64,000 bases of DNA from Methylotuvimicrobium sp. KM2 (GTDB lineage: Bacteria; Pseudomonadota; Gammaproteobacteria; Methylococcales; Methylomonadaceae). Numbering within the stretch: the stretch's first letter is position 1; each line of letters begins with the position of its first letter. The translations under genes and the position numbers were made by a program. This document shows, piece after piece, positions 18,051 through 27,220 of the stretch. The stretch covers positions 3,728,300 to 3,792,299 of the forward strand of contig NZ_CP150634.1 of the NCBI RefSeq assembly GCF_038051925.1. The letters run 5' to 3'. The notes beneath the pieces were generated by a model, which was not told where the DNA came from, did no database searches, and saw nothing but the letters and a program-made list of their open reading frames with translations.

Positions 18051-18503
18051 GGCATCGGTCAGGTCGATCAATCCGGTTAACCAATTAATTTCTATACGCC
18101 ATACCCATTGATCCAATTCCATCGTCAGCCGTCCTCCGGTTGAAGAACCGTCACCGAAGAAACGGACACTGGCTCGACCGTCCCGGCTGTACTCGCTTTC
18201 CGCCGTCACAAGCCTGACTTGGATATTTTGCGGAATCCGGTAAACCTTATCGCGCGTACTAATATAATAGGTGTTGTCGCCGAAATCGATCGTCACGGTC
18301 GTCTCTTCGCCGAGCATCAAGGCTTGCCCTCTCGCATAACGCAGGGCCGAAATCATATCTCGCGCCGCCGTTTTAATCGTCGATGCATCGTTGCCGGATG
18401 AAATCGATATACCGACCGCGCCGAAGGCCAGCACCATGATAAACAGCACTACAGCCAATTCGATCATCGTGAACCCACGATTCGCTCGAGATATTGCTAC
18501 CAT
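18048..18503 (-). CDS. gspH: Type II secretion pseudopilin GspH
   Basis: This pseudopilin of about 151 residues has the leader MVAISRANRG before FTMIELAVVLFIMVLAFG. The GspH-type beta domain follows (SALRYARGQALMLGEETTVTID region, then YRIPQNIQVRL). The ATG at 18503 is preferred over an in-frame TTG at 18512. The TAA stop is formed by the end of a B repeat. A C element lies between it and gspG. Confidence 0.9.
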   Translation of the reverse strand: MVAISRANRGFTMIELAVVLFIMVLAFGAVGISISSGNDASTIKTAARDMISALRYARGQALMLGEETTVTIDFGDNTYYISTRDKVYRIPQNIQVRLVTAESEYSRDGRASVRFFGDGSSTGGRLTMELDQWVWRIEINWLTGLIDLTDA

Positions 18504-18547
18504 TCTAAACAATGCCGACGAACCCGAATAAACAATTCAATGGGTAA

Positions 18548-18714
18548 CAGCAATTCCCAATTTGAGTGTAAAAAAGGCTGTGGAGTATGCTTGGCGAGGA
18601 TGTCGGCGGCAGGTAGAGCCGCCGCCAAGACTCCAAGGATGGGTTCACGGCGCTCCTTGACAGGCATGCTCCACACCCTCAACGCCGAGAACATGTTCAA
18701 ACTGGGAATTGCTG
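18548..18714 (-). mobile_element. Family C repeat between gspG and gspH
   Basis: Inverted ends CAGCAATTCCCA and TGGGAATTGCTG bound a 167-bp element. It contains the shared core as GGATGGGTTCACGGCG, and GTGGAGTATGC and GCATGCTCCACACC arms that can pair. Flanks CAATGGGTAA (left) and CAATGGATAA (right) look like a 10-bp duplication with one mismatch. Confidence 0.8.
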
Positions 18715-18726
18715 CAATGGATAAAG

Positions 18727-19182
18727 TCATTCCCAACTGACAATATCTTGATCCTCGCCTTCGCCCCCTTCTTTTTGATCGGCGCCGAGCGTATACAAAT
18801 CGAATTTACCATGCTCGCCCGGCGATTTATAAAAATAAGGTTGTTGCCAAGGATCCAGAGGAATTTTGTTTTTTCTTAAATAAGGGCCGTTCCAACGATC
18901 CACGTCATTAGGTTTTTCGATCAGCGCCAGCAAGCCGTGTTCGGTGGTCGGATAACGCCCGACATCGAGTTTGTACATATCGAGCGCGGCTGAAAGATCG
19001 GCGATTTGAACGATGGCGGTCTTGGTTTTAGACGCCCCCATATGCTTCATGACCTGCGGACCGACAACGCCGGCCAACATCGCGATAATGCCCAATACCA
19101 CGAGTAATTCGAGCAAGGTAAAACCGCTGTTTTTAATTCTTAATCGTTTTATTCCCAATTGTTTTATTCCCAACCGTTTCAT
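18727..19182 (-). CDS. gspG: Type II secretion major pseudopilin GspG
   Basis: GspG is the main pseudopilus subunit. The 151-residue protein has the cleavage motif NSG before FTLLELLVVLGIIAMLAG. The C-terminal domain carries typical GspG motifs: DVGRYPTTEHGLLALI, WNGPYLRKNKIPLDPW, and the calcium-site region near YTLGADQKEGGEGED. The leader is unusually long, about 20 residues, because of a tandem repeat encoding LGIKQ LGIKR LRIKN. It follows gspF by 10 bp. Confidence 0.95.
   Translation of the reverse strand: MKRLGIKQLGIKRLRIKNSGFTLLELLVVLGIIAMLAGVVGPQVMKHMGASKTKTAIVQIADLSAALDMYKLDVGRYPTTEHGLLALIEKPNDVDRWNGPYLRKNKIPLDPWQQPYFYKSPGEHGKFDLYTLGADQKEGGEGEDQDIVSWE
19128..19173 (-). repeat. 15-bp tandem repeat in the gspG leader
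   Basis: On the minus strand TTGGGAATAAAACAA is followed by TTGGGAATAAAACGA and then a degenerate third unit TTAAGAATTAAAAAC. The units are in frame and lengthen the GspG leader peptide in five-residue steps. Copy number could vary by slippage without breaking the frame. Confidence 0.8.
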
Positions 19183-19192
19183 GTTTTTTTTC

Positions 19193-20410
19193 CTAAAAGG
19201 CCAAATCGTTTACACTCAAAATTGCCAACAAGATTGAAATAATGATACCGGCAATCATGAGCCCTAAGGTTATGATCAAAACCGGCTCCAATAACGCCAA
19301 CATACGTTGTATCGACACTTTGAGCTGTTTGTCGTAAATCGTCGCGACACGCAGCAGCATCTCTTCCAAACGCCCGGTCTCCTCTCCCATCCGAATCATT
19401 TGCATCGCCATTTTAGGTAAAACTCCCTTATCGAGTAAAGCGTCGGACATATGACGACCTTGTTTGAGCTGCTCTTCGGCGTCTCTGACAGCATCCGCCA
19501 GCGTTAAGTTCGACACGGTCTCGCGCACGATCGTCAAGGCACTGATGATCGACACGCCGTTCCCGAGAAGCGTACCGAGCGTGCGGGTAATATTGGCGGT
19601 TTCCATCGCGAGCAGAATGTTACCGACCAACGGCATTTTTAGAAAACGAGCGTCCCACACCTTGCGAGACGTCGGCTCCGCCAGTTGATGATTCATATAG
19701 AGATAGGCCGATACAATTATCGCCAACAATAACCACCAGTAGCTTTGCAGCCAATTGGCCAGGCCCACGACAATCTGAGTCGGCACCGGCAATGCTTGAC
19801 CGGCACTTTCAAACATTTCGGTAAATTGGGGCACCACAAAGGTTAGCATCACAAACAACGACGCAAACGACATGATCATTAAAATAATCGGGTATATCAA
19901 CGCGGTGCTAACCGTGTCCCTAAGCTCCCGCGAACGCTCGAGATAGTCCGCCAAGCGCACCAAGACGCCGCCTAGATTGCCGCCTGCCTCTCCGGCTCGG
20001 ATCATATTCAGATAAAATTTGGAGAACACGCCGGCTTGACTCTGCAAGGCATCGGCAAGAGACGTCCCGCCTTTGACTTTTTCCAATACGCGCGCGAGCA
20101 ATTTGCTCAATTTTTCATTTTCCTCGGTCAAATCGATCAACACCGAAAGCGATTTATCGAGAGGTAGCCCCGAATCCAGCAAGGTGGCCAACTCGCCGGT
20201 CAACATCAATACCTCTTTTTGCGACAGCCTAAGCTGTTTAGCCCCCAGTCTTAACCCGAGAAATGTTCTACCTTTCGATAAAGAAACGTGAAGCGGTATA
20301 AAACCTTCCGTTTGCAATTCGGCGATCAAAGCCCCTTCGTCGGCGACCTCGCGCAAACCTTCTTCAACTTCGCCGTTATTGTTTACGGCTTTATACGCAT
20401 AGAGTGCCAT
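19193..20410 (-). CDS. gspF: Type II secretion inner-membrane platform protein GspF
   Basis: This 405-residue polytopic protein has two related T2SSF domains (about 68-191 and 270-393). Membrane helices lie near 168-190, 220-240 and 372-398, and the motifs LATLLDSGLPLDKSL and TLGTLLGNGVSIISAL are present. GspF connects the GspE ATPase to the growing pseudopilus. The start overlaps the gspE stop (TGATG), indicating translational coupling. Confidence 0.95.
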   Translation of the reverse strand: MALYAYKAVNNNGEVEEGLREVADEGALIAELQTEGFIPLHVSLSKGRTFLGLRLGAKQLRLSQKEVLMLTGELATLLDSGLPLDKSLSVLIDLTEENEKLSKLLARVLEKVKGGTSLADALQSQAGVFSKFYLNMIRAGEAGGNLGGVLVRLADYLERSRELRDTVSTALIYPIILMIMSFASLFVMLTFVVPQFTEMFESAGQALPVPTQIVVGLANWLQSYWWLLLAIIVSAYLYMNHQLAEPTSRKVWDARFLKMPLVGNILLAMETANITRTLGTLLGNGVSIISALTIVRETVSNLTLADAVRDAEEQLKQGRHMSDALLDKGVLPKMAMQMIRMGEETGRLEEMLLRVATIYDKQLKVSIQRMLALLEPVLIITLGLMIAGIIISILLAILSVNDLAF

Positions 20411-22122
20411 CAGGATTCCGTCGTCACGCGTAAAATTTCTTCCAGAGTGGTCAAGCCCTGCAAGGCTTTGACCACCCCGTCTTCATACATGGTAAGCATT
20501 CCCTCGCCAATTGCCAACCGGTGAATTTCCCCGGCTTCCGCATGCGCCATGATCAATCGACGAATGGGATCGGTCATCACCAAAAATTCGATGATCGACA
20601 TCCGCCCTTTATATCCTAGTCCGTTGCAGGCCTGACAGCCGGTTGCTTTATAGAGGACCAAATCGCCGTCCGGTTGTAAATGTCTCAACTTCAATTCTTC
20701 GGCCAATGCGGAATCGACCGAATAAGCAGTTTTACAATGAGGACAAAGTTTTCTAACCAAGCGCTGCGCTAAAATTCCGTTGACCGTCGAACTCAGCAGG
20801 TATTCCTCCAAGCCCATATCCAATAAACGCGTCACACCGCCCGCCGCATCGTTGGTATGTAGAGTAGACAACACCAAATGTCCGGTCAACGCCGATTGCA
20901 CGGCTATTCGTGCGGTTTCGATATCGCGCATTTCACCGATCATGATGACATCGGGGTCTTGTCTGACGATGGACCGTAGCGCCGCGGCAAAATTCAATCC
21001 TATCTGCGGCTTGGCTTGAATTTGATTGATGCCTTCCAATTGATATTCGATCGGATCCTCGACGGTGATGATTTTACGCTCGGCCGTATTCAATTGTTTA
21101 AGGGCCGTATATAAGGTAGTCGATTTACCGCTGCCGGTCGGCCCGGTAATCAGAATAATGCCGTGCGGTTGACTCAATACCTCGATAAATTTTTCATATT
21201 GCCTACCCGCAAACCCGAGGGCTTTAAAATCCAATACCGTCGCCTCTTTATCCAATAGACGCATTACGACACTTTCGCCATATAAAGTAGGAATCGTCGA
21301 GACCCGCAAATCCAATTCCTTACCCAGCATTTGCAGTTTGATTCGGCCGTCTTGCGGCAATCGCCGCTCGGCGATATTGAGTTTGGCCATGATTTTTATG
21401 CGCGAAAGCACGGCTGCGGTCGATGTTACCGGCGGCGCATCGATATTTTGCAGCACCCCGTCGACGCGTAAGCGGACTTTCAAGCGCTGCTCGAACGGCT
21501 CGATATGAATATCCGAAGCTCGGCTCTCAATCGCGCGCTGCATGATCAGATTAACCATTTTGATGACCGGCGCTTCACTCGCCATATCTTTAAGGTGTTC
21601 CAGATCTTCTTCGCCGATCTCGTCTGTCTCTAGATTGGCAAATAGCTTATCCATTTGTGATTTACCTTCGCCGTATTGCAGTTCGAGCGCGGCATCGATT
21701 TCCGACATCAGTCCGACTTTCGCAACAATCGGTTTAGCGGTAGCCAGTTGCAACGCATCCAACACAAAGCGATTTTCCGGGTCCATTACCGCAATATGAA
21801 TTGCATCATCGGTATCGCGCAAACCGATTACATGAAATTGTTTCAGAAATCGCAGAGACACATGATTGGGCAGAGGCGATTCAAGCGGGTAATCCTCGAC
21901 CCCGACTTTTTCTACGTCATGCGTTGCAACAAAAGCTTCCGCAATATCGCTTTCCGAACAAATACCGAGCTTAATCAACAAATGCGGCAAGGTTTCGGCC
22001 ACGGTCGACTGCATGATTCGGTCGACCTTTTTTAGCTCGGCATCGGTTAATTTATCTTGGCGCTGAAGATAACTAAGAAAGGGATGGTATTCAGGCGCGT
22101 ACTTGGCAATTGAGTAATCCAT
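20410..22122 (-). CDS. gspE: Type II secretion ATPase GspE
   Basis: This cytoplasmic hexameric ATPase powers pseudopilus assembly. The 570-residue protein has N-terminal domains to about 160 that bind GspL and GspF. Walker A is GPTGSGKS (327-334). The Asp box and Walker B region ends at IGEMRD, a His box lies near 421 (LHTNDA), and a C-terminal zinc site uses Cys 460, 463, 496 and 499. It is first in the gsp operon and lies divergently from the GT4 gene, so the promoter is probably in 22123-22325. Confidence 0.96.
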   Translation of the reverse strand: MDYSIAKYAPEYHPFLSYLQRQDKLTDAELKKVDRIMQSTVAETLPHLLIKLGICSESDIAEAFVATHDVEKVGVEDYPLESPLPNHVSLRFLKQFHVIGLRDTDDAIHIAVMDPENRFVLDALQLATAKPIVAKVGLMSEIDAALELQYGEGKSQMDKLFANLETDEIGEEDLEHLKDMASEAPVIKMVNLIMQRAIESRASDIHIEPFEQRLKVRLRVDGVLQNIDAPPVTSTAAVLSRIKIMAKLNIAERRLPQDGRIKLQMLGKELDLRVSTIPTLYGESVVMRLLDKEATVLDFKALGFAGRQYEKFIEVLSQPHGIILITGPTGSGKSTTLYTALKQLNTAERKIITVEDPIEYQLEGINQIQAKPQIGLNFAAALRSIVRQDPDVIMIGEMRDIETARIAVQSALTGHLVLSTLHTNDAAGGVTRLLDMGLEEYLLSSTVNGILAQRLVRKLCPHCKTAYSVDSALAEELKLRHLQPDGDLVLYKATGCQACNGLGYKGRMSIIEFLVMTDPIRRLIMAHAEAGEIHRLAIGEGMLTMYEDGVVKALQGLTTLEEILRVTTES

Positions 22123-22325
22123 TGAACAGTCCTGGCTTTATAGATTCGGGCGGATTATAAACCATGGGTGTAATTAAAGTTGACTTGAATTCTAGCTCCT
22201 ATGCCTACCCAATTTTAGATACTGCGCACCTTATACTTGAGCGCTTTCGATACTCACAGTAAACTTTCCATGTATACGACAGAGTTCAGACTCAGCCGCG
22301 CTTGAAAATTTCACATAAAATTTCG

Positions 22326-23471
22326 ATGTCTAATCATAAAATCACGGTAATTCAAGTTTTGCCAGCCTTAAACAGCGGCGGAGTCGAAAAGGGCACGCTC
22401 GAAATCGGTCGTTACTTGGTCGAACAGGGGCATGAATCGATTGTCGTTTCGGCGTCCGGGGGCTTGGTGCAATCATTAATCGACGAAGGTAGCCGGCATA
22501 TCGAAGCGGACATTGGCGCCAAAAAACTGTCAACGTTGAAATATATTCCGTGGTTCAAACAACTAATGCGGGATATTCGCCCGGACATCGTTCACGTCCG
22601 CTCGAGGCTACCCGCTTGGGTGGTTTATTTGGCCTGGAAAAGCCTACCTGAAAATGAAAGACCTCGACTCATTTCAACTTTTCATGGTCAGCATTCAGTC
22701 AATCATTACAGTGCGATCATGACCAAAAGCGAGCGTATCATCACCGTCTCTGAAATGATGCGTGATTACATTCTGCGCTCTTACCCCGATGTCGATCCTG
22801 AAAAAATTTCGGTGATCTACCGAGGCGTCGATACGACGCTGTATAACCCGAATTTTTTTCCCGATCAAAACTGGCTGGATCATTGGATGGCTACTTATCC
22901 GCAAACGCGAAATAAGCCGTTGCTGACTTTCGCGGGACGCTTGTCTCGCCGCAAAGGCATTGAAGACTTCATCCAAATTATCGCCGAATTGAAACGATCA
23001 GGCCTACCCCTGCACGGGCTGATCGTCGGCGAGACCTCGCCTAAGAAAAAAGAATACAGACAAGAACTCGAACGGCTGATCCACGAGAAACAATTGAACA
23101 ATGACATCACGTTTACCGGCCACCGAAGCGACTTGCAAAACATCATCGCAATCTCGAAAATCGTTTTTTCCCTGTCGAAAAAACCGGAGTCCTTCGGTCG
23201 CACCGTTACCGAGTCTTTGAGCCTGGGCGTTCCGGTTGTTGGCTACAGTCACGGCGGCGTCAAGGAACAACTGGAGCGATTATTTCCGGAAGGCAAGATC
23301 GAAGTCGGAAATGTGAACGAGGCCGCCGAGGTCACTCGACAAATATTGACCGGAAGCCCCGTTTATATCAAGCGTAATGATATTTTCACGTTGGCGAGCA
23401 TGTGCTCAGAAACGTTAAACACCTATCGAGAATTAATGACTGATAAAAGCCGCTCTGCTCTCGACCGCTAA
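22326..23471 (+). CDS. Glycosyltransferase family 4 protein
   Basis: This GT-B glycosyltransferase of 381 residues resembles lipopolysaccharide-type sugar transferases. The N-terminal domain has the glycine-rich NSGGVEKGTLEIG loop. The C-terminal domain has FAGRLSRRKGIEDFI, the nucleotide-sugar region KPESFGRTVTESLSLGVPVV and a GGVKEQL end motif. The ATG at 22326 is chosen over an in-frame TTG at 22302. It probably acts at the cytoplasmic face in surface glycan assembly; donor and acceptor are not evident. It opens the glycan-related region. Confidence 0.85.
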   Translation: MSNHKITVIQVLPALNSGGVEKGTLEIGRYLVEQGHESIVVSASGGLVQSLIDEGSRHIEADIGAKKLSTLKYIPWFKQLMRDIRPDIVHVRSRLPAWVVYLAWKSLPENERPRLISTFHGQHSVNHYSAIMTKSERIITVSEMMRDYILRSYPDVDPEKISVIYRGVDTTLYNPNFFPDQNWLDHWMATYPQTRNKPLLTFAGRLSRRKGIEDFIQIIAELKRSGLPLHGLIVGETSPKKKEYRQELERLIHEKQLNNDITFTGHRSDLQNIIAISKIVFSLSKKPESFGRTVTESLSLGVPVVGYSHGGVKEQLERLFPEGKIEVGNVNEAAEVTRQILTGSPVYIKRNDIFTLASMCSETLNTYRELMTDKSRSALDR

Positions 23472-23544
23472 AGCCCGAACATGTAATCCATGAAAAATGG
23501 GGCGTCACCATTGATCGTGCCATGGTAAATGTAAAAAATTGTTT

Positions 23545-24522
23545 TCAAGTTTTTAAGTTGGTTTTCAAGCTCATTCGCCGGCCAATTTCCCGAGCAGCAT
23601 TGCCGACATCGTCGAGCGGCGAGTAAGTCCAGTTTTCCAGCTTTCCTCTAAAAGGCCTTGTATAGCCTTCCGATTGCATGATTTGATGAAATCGATTGAA
23701 TTTATCCGAGCCGCCGTCAAGTTCTATGACATAAACCGGTTTTCCGGTCGTGCATGCTTCGGAAACCATATTGACTGAATCGGCGGTTACAAAAATCGCA
23801 TCTGCCAAGCTTAGAAAACCCAAATACGGATTTTCCCCGTAACCGTCCCAAATAAACGAAGGCGTATCGCTCAGCTCTTCACGCAACACCGCTTCGACTT
23901 CGGCGTCGGTGCGCCGGGAAGTCGTCAATAAAATGCCTGCTCCGGTTTCTTTTGACAATGCCGCTAGCCTTGCACCGAGCTGCCTGCCAATTTGCGCCGT
24001 CATTCGATAACATTTATTGGAACCCCCCACCATTACGGCAATTAAAGGGCGCGGCAGGTCGGCAAATTGCGGCGCAAAATGCTCGGCGGCAAGCTTGAGA
24101 CGAGTCGGTGTAATCGTATGGAGTCCGCCGATGCTGTTCACGATATTCGGACCCGACAAGCCGTCATGTCTCGGCGTAACAATGACATCAAACTTACTGT
24201 AGGCGTAGTAAGGATTTTGTATGCGAATATTGAAGGTTTTGCCGCCACTGGCTTTTTTTATTGCCAGAGCCACGGCCACCGTGCGTCGTCCGGTCCCGAT
24301 CACGACATCGGGCCAGGGCGGATTGAAGTCCGAGCTACCCGCCCCCAAAAAACGCAATGGCGCAAAACAAAAACGCGACGGCAAATGCCGCCATGGCCAG
24401 GTCAAGCAAATCCGCTTTTGTTCGATTTCTAAACCTAATGCCTTGGCTAAACCAAGCGATTGGTTGTCCATTCCGGGTATTCCCAACGTCAATACCCAGC
24501 AAGTTTCAGCCTTCGTGTTCAA
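23545..24522 (-). CDS. Mitochondrial fission ELM1-like family protein
   Basis: This 325-residue protein belongs to the bacterial branch of the ELM1-like (DUF1022) family. The family is named after a plant protein but is common in proteobacterial lipopolysaccharide loci and looks like a GT-B fold. Recognisable motifs are LGIPGMDNQSLGLAKALG, PDVVIGTGRRT, VMVGGSNKCYRMT and ADAIFVTADSVNMVSEAC. The bacterial role is undefined; a nucleotide-sugar transferase is likely from context. It converges with the GT4 gene, 73 bp apart. Confidence 0.8.
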   Translation of the reverse strand: MNTKAETCWVLTLGIPGMDNQSLGLAKALGLEIEQKRICLTWPWRHLPSRFCFAPLRFLGAGSSDFNPPWPDVVIGTGRRTVAVALAIKKASGGKTFNIRIQNPYYAYSKFDVIVTPRHDGLSGPNIVNSIGGLHTITPTRLKLAAEHFAPQFADLPRPLIAVMVGGSNKCYRMTAQIGRQLGARLAALSKETGAGILLTTSRRTDAEVEAVLREELSDTPSFIWDGYGENPYLGFLSLADAIFVTADSVNMVSEACTTGKPVYVIELDGGSDKFNRFHQIMQSEGYTRPFRGKLENWTYSPLDDVGNAAREIGRRMSLKTNLKT

Positions 24523-24641
24523 ATGAGTTCTTCCTAATCGTTTAAATAAGCAGTGCTAAAATCAATTTTCTTTATCAAACAAAAGATTCGAATTTCGTGG
24601 CGACTCAGTATAATTAGCCTAATTAAGCAATTCCATCAATT

Positions 24642-24680
24642 TATACCCATCGTAGATCAAAATTCGGAGCCGGGGCGGCC
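24642..24680 (-). repeat. Solo end of a family A repeat
   Basis: TATACCCATCGTAGATCAAA followed by ATTCGGAGCCGGGGCGG matches one terminal repeat of family A. The rest of the element is missing. It lies between the ELM1-like and GT10 genes; nothing else is seen in this gap. Confidence 0.6.
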
Positions 24681-24755
24681 AGTCAAAGCGTATATTTATC
24701 CGACGAATTTCGCCAACATTTGCCTTAATAAAACCCACCGTTCAATCAAAGCCCA

Positions 24756-25823
24756 ATGATAAAAGAAGCACTCAAATCGTCACCCCCTATCGTCGTCAAG
24801 TTTCTCGCTAAAACGGAATCGCGCATGTTCATGCGACAATTCCCAAGAAATACAAATACTTGGGGATCATGTACCTTTAGTTTCGATCCGGACTTGGAAG
24901 ATTACGATTGGCTAGTCGTCTATGACGACTTACCTAAAGTCGGCGGCGAACGTTTTTCGTTACGCGAAGAAAAGCTCCGTTGTCCTAAACAAAACACGCT
25001 GTTGATAACGACCGAACCTTCGACAATTAAAGTATACGGCAGCTCCTATACGGCTCAATTCAGTCATGTTTTGACCAGTCAGGAAAATTTTGCACTTGCG
25101 CACTATAACAGAATTTTTTCTCAGCCGGCCTTGATTTGGTTTTACGGAATCGGCAAGCAAACCGAAATTCCCTATGACCGTCTCGCGGCCATGCAACCGA
25201 ACAAAAGTCTTACGATTTCGACGGTCTGTTCCAGTAAACAGCAAAAACACACCCTACACAATCAACGTTATCGATTTACTCAAGCGCTAAAAAAACGTCT
25301 GCCCGAGCTGGAAATATTCGGCCACGGTGTTCGCGACATGGATGATAAGGCTATCGCACTCGATGCTTATCGTTATCACATCGCCATCGAAAACTTTGTC
25401 GGCGATCATCATTGGACCGAAAAACTGGCTGATGCCTTTTTAGGCTTTGCGCTGCCTTTTTACTTCGGCTGCACCAATGTCGAGGATTATTTTCCGAAGG
25501 AAAGTTTCATTTATATCGATATTTTCGATGTAGAAAAATCTTACCGCATCATTAAAAACGCCATCGAAAACCACGAATACGAAAAGCGTTTACCTTTCAT
25601 TCTTGAAGCCCGCCGCCGGGTTTTGGAGAGCTATAATTTATTTTCGGTTCTCAGCCAGCACATCGAACGACATCATGAACCGACAAAGTCATTAGCGCAT
25701 GACATCATGATCCGCTCCCGCAAAGCGATCAATAAACAATCGTTGCTCAGCTCTGTTCGCTATTTCCATGAAAAATATCGCGTCAACCGCTACCGAAAAC
25801 GGCAATTAAAAAATCCTTCTTAG
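24756..25823 (+). CDS. Glycosyltransferase family 10 (fucosyltransferase-like) protein
   Basis: The second half of this 355-residue protein carries the alpha-1,3-fucosyltransferase (GT10) signature: YRYHIAIENFVGDHHWTEKLADAF followed by PFYFGCTNVEDYFPKESFIYID, here named as two family motifs. GT10 enzymes transfer fucose or related deoxy-sugars from a GDP donor. The first half (about 1-150) is less conserved and has no signal peptide, so the enzyme is cytoplasmic. It may decorate lipopolysaccharide or another surface glycan together with the nearby transferases. Confidence 0.8.
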   Translation: MIKEALKSSPPIVVKFLAKTESRMFMRQFPRNTNTWGSCTFSFDPDLEDYDWLVVYDDLPKVGGERFSLREEKLRCPKQNTLLITTEPSTIKVYGSSYTAQFSHVLTSQENFALAHYNRIFSQPALIWFYGIGKQTEIPYDRLAAMQPNKSLTISTVCSSKQQKHTLHNQRYRFTQALKKRLPELEIFGHGVRDMDDKAIALDAYRYHIAIENFVGDHHWTEKLADAFLGFALPFYFGCTNVEDYFPKESFIYIDIFDVEKSYRIIKNAIENHEYEKRLPFILEARRRVLESYNLFSVLSQHIERHHEPTKSLAHDIMIRSRKAINKQSLLSSVRYFHEKYRVNRYRKRQLKNPS

Positions 25824-26319
25824 GAATGTGCTTTTACATCAATAAGTTATTAGCTTAGCGCCTGGGTTTCCCAAGCGAGAGAGACTGTAAAAGTATTGGC
25901 AAATACATTATAAAAAAAATTTATTTACCATGAAGTACATGAAGGTAATGAAGAAAAAAACTTAGCAGGACGGGGTTTGCAACCCCGGCCTAAACGTTTG
26001 GACGTTGACCAAAGTCAGCCGAAATGTATAGGTCAAACCGAAACGCTTGGGACGGGTTAAATAACCCGTCCCGCAGAGGGATCGCTGCCGTCAAGCCACC
26101 ATGGATGGGTTCATCCAGCCCCTAAATTCCAAATGTTTTAGTTGCTGGATCGAATTTCGATAATTTAGGGGCTGGAGTCCTCGATAGACACATCACATAC
26201 CTTTTATTCTTAGACGGTTTTTCGATCAAAAGTGAGGAGTCCTTCATGTCACTTCATGCTCTTCATGGTTAGTTCGTTATATTAAATACCTTCAAGCTTG
26301 GGAAACAGAGCAAGCAAGC
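25824..26319. repeat. Repeat-filled gap with F-type end and variant D hairpin
   Basis: No gene is seen. The gap contains a hairpin GGGACGGGTT/AACCCGTCCC near 26051-26075. The shared core (GCCGTCAAGCCACCATGG) follows at about 26091, and a variant D hairpin (26114-26176, ends TCCAGCCCCTAAATT) lies in the core. An F-type end (GGTTTTTCGATCAAAAG) sits at about 26217-26235. Two oppositely oriented copies of ACCATGAAG...CATGAAGG lie near 25928 and 26250. Confidence 0.65.
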
Positions 26320-27066
26320 TTAGCCCTTCCAATATTGACTTACCCATGGACAAGGCCGTATCCAGCGCTTACTCTTTTTACCGCGAGGCCAAACTCCTTG
26401 TAGGGCCTCTAAAGGCTTCGGATGACCGTGAAACACTAAAACCCGGCAAGCAGGCGGTAATTTTGCCGGAATAAAAGGTTGTAATAACCGGTTGGGCAAG
26501 GCATGTACTTTAAAACTGCGACACCATTCTTCAGGCCACCATTCGACCTTTTCGGTTTTAGCGACCGAGCGAGTCAAATATACTTGTTCGTTAGAGACGG
26601 TTTTGTAAATTTCTTCATAACGCGACTCGAAATCGTCAAAAATATATTGATACCGGTCGATGTCGTATCGATAAACCGATGAGTTACCGATACCCTTACC
26701 CAGTTGCGTCCAATTCTCGATAATACAAAAAGCGCCCGGTTTATAGTCAAAAAGCACATCGATCGAATCGGTAATCAATAGATCGATATCCAAAAATAAA
26801 ATATCGCCAGATAAATGATAAGGTGCTTCTTTTAATTGCGACGACAACGACGATAACTTACGCCAACCGGACCAAATCGCCGCATTGCCCAGTTCAATGT
26901 TAGGCAACGGCAATGCTTCTATCCCGTCGTTCATGCCGCTCGGATCGTCGGTCAAACAAACGAATCGGAAATCTCCGGTGATATTGTCATGAACGCCGCG
27001 ATAAAGCTGGTTGACGAAATCGGCGCCGTATTGCGTGCCCCATTTCATGCAAAGTATTGTTTTCAT
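26320..27066 (-). CDS. Putative GT-A-like glycosyltransferase
   Basis: This 248-residue protein begins MKTILCMKWGTQYGADFVNQLY and carries a DxD-type motif in LFLDIDLLI near 90-98, as in GT-A sugar transferases. FVCLTDDPSG and late FHGHPKP motifs also match a family of uncharacterised proteobacterial transferases (family-8-like). It lacks a signal peptide. Its position among glycan genes supports a role in surface polysaccharide assembly; the exact sugar is unknown. Confidence 0.6.
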   Translation of the reverse strand: MKTILCMKWGTQYGADFVNQLYRGVHDNITGDFRFVCLTDDPSGMNDGIEALPLPNIELGNAAIWSGWRKLSSLSSQLKEAPYHLSGDILFLDIDLLITDSIDVLFDYKPGAFCIIENWTQLGKGIGNSSVYRYDIDRYQYIFDDFESRYEEIYKTVSNEQVYLTRSVAKTEKVEWWPEEWCRSFKVHALPNRLLQPFIPAKLPPACRVLVFHGHPKPLEALQGVWPRGKKSKRWIRPCPWVSQYWKG

Positions 27067-27220
27067 TTTTCTATCCTAAGCGTGGACCGGTTTGACTAAA
27101 CGTCTCATGAATTAAACCCGGAAATTATACCTTGTTATCGCCACCGATCCGACCTTTGTGCAACCGTTATGGACTCGCAGTAGGCTGGCCAACGGACCCT
27201 GAGAACGGCCCGAGAGGTTT

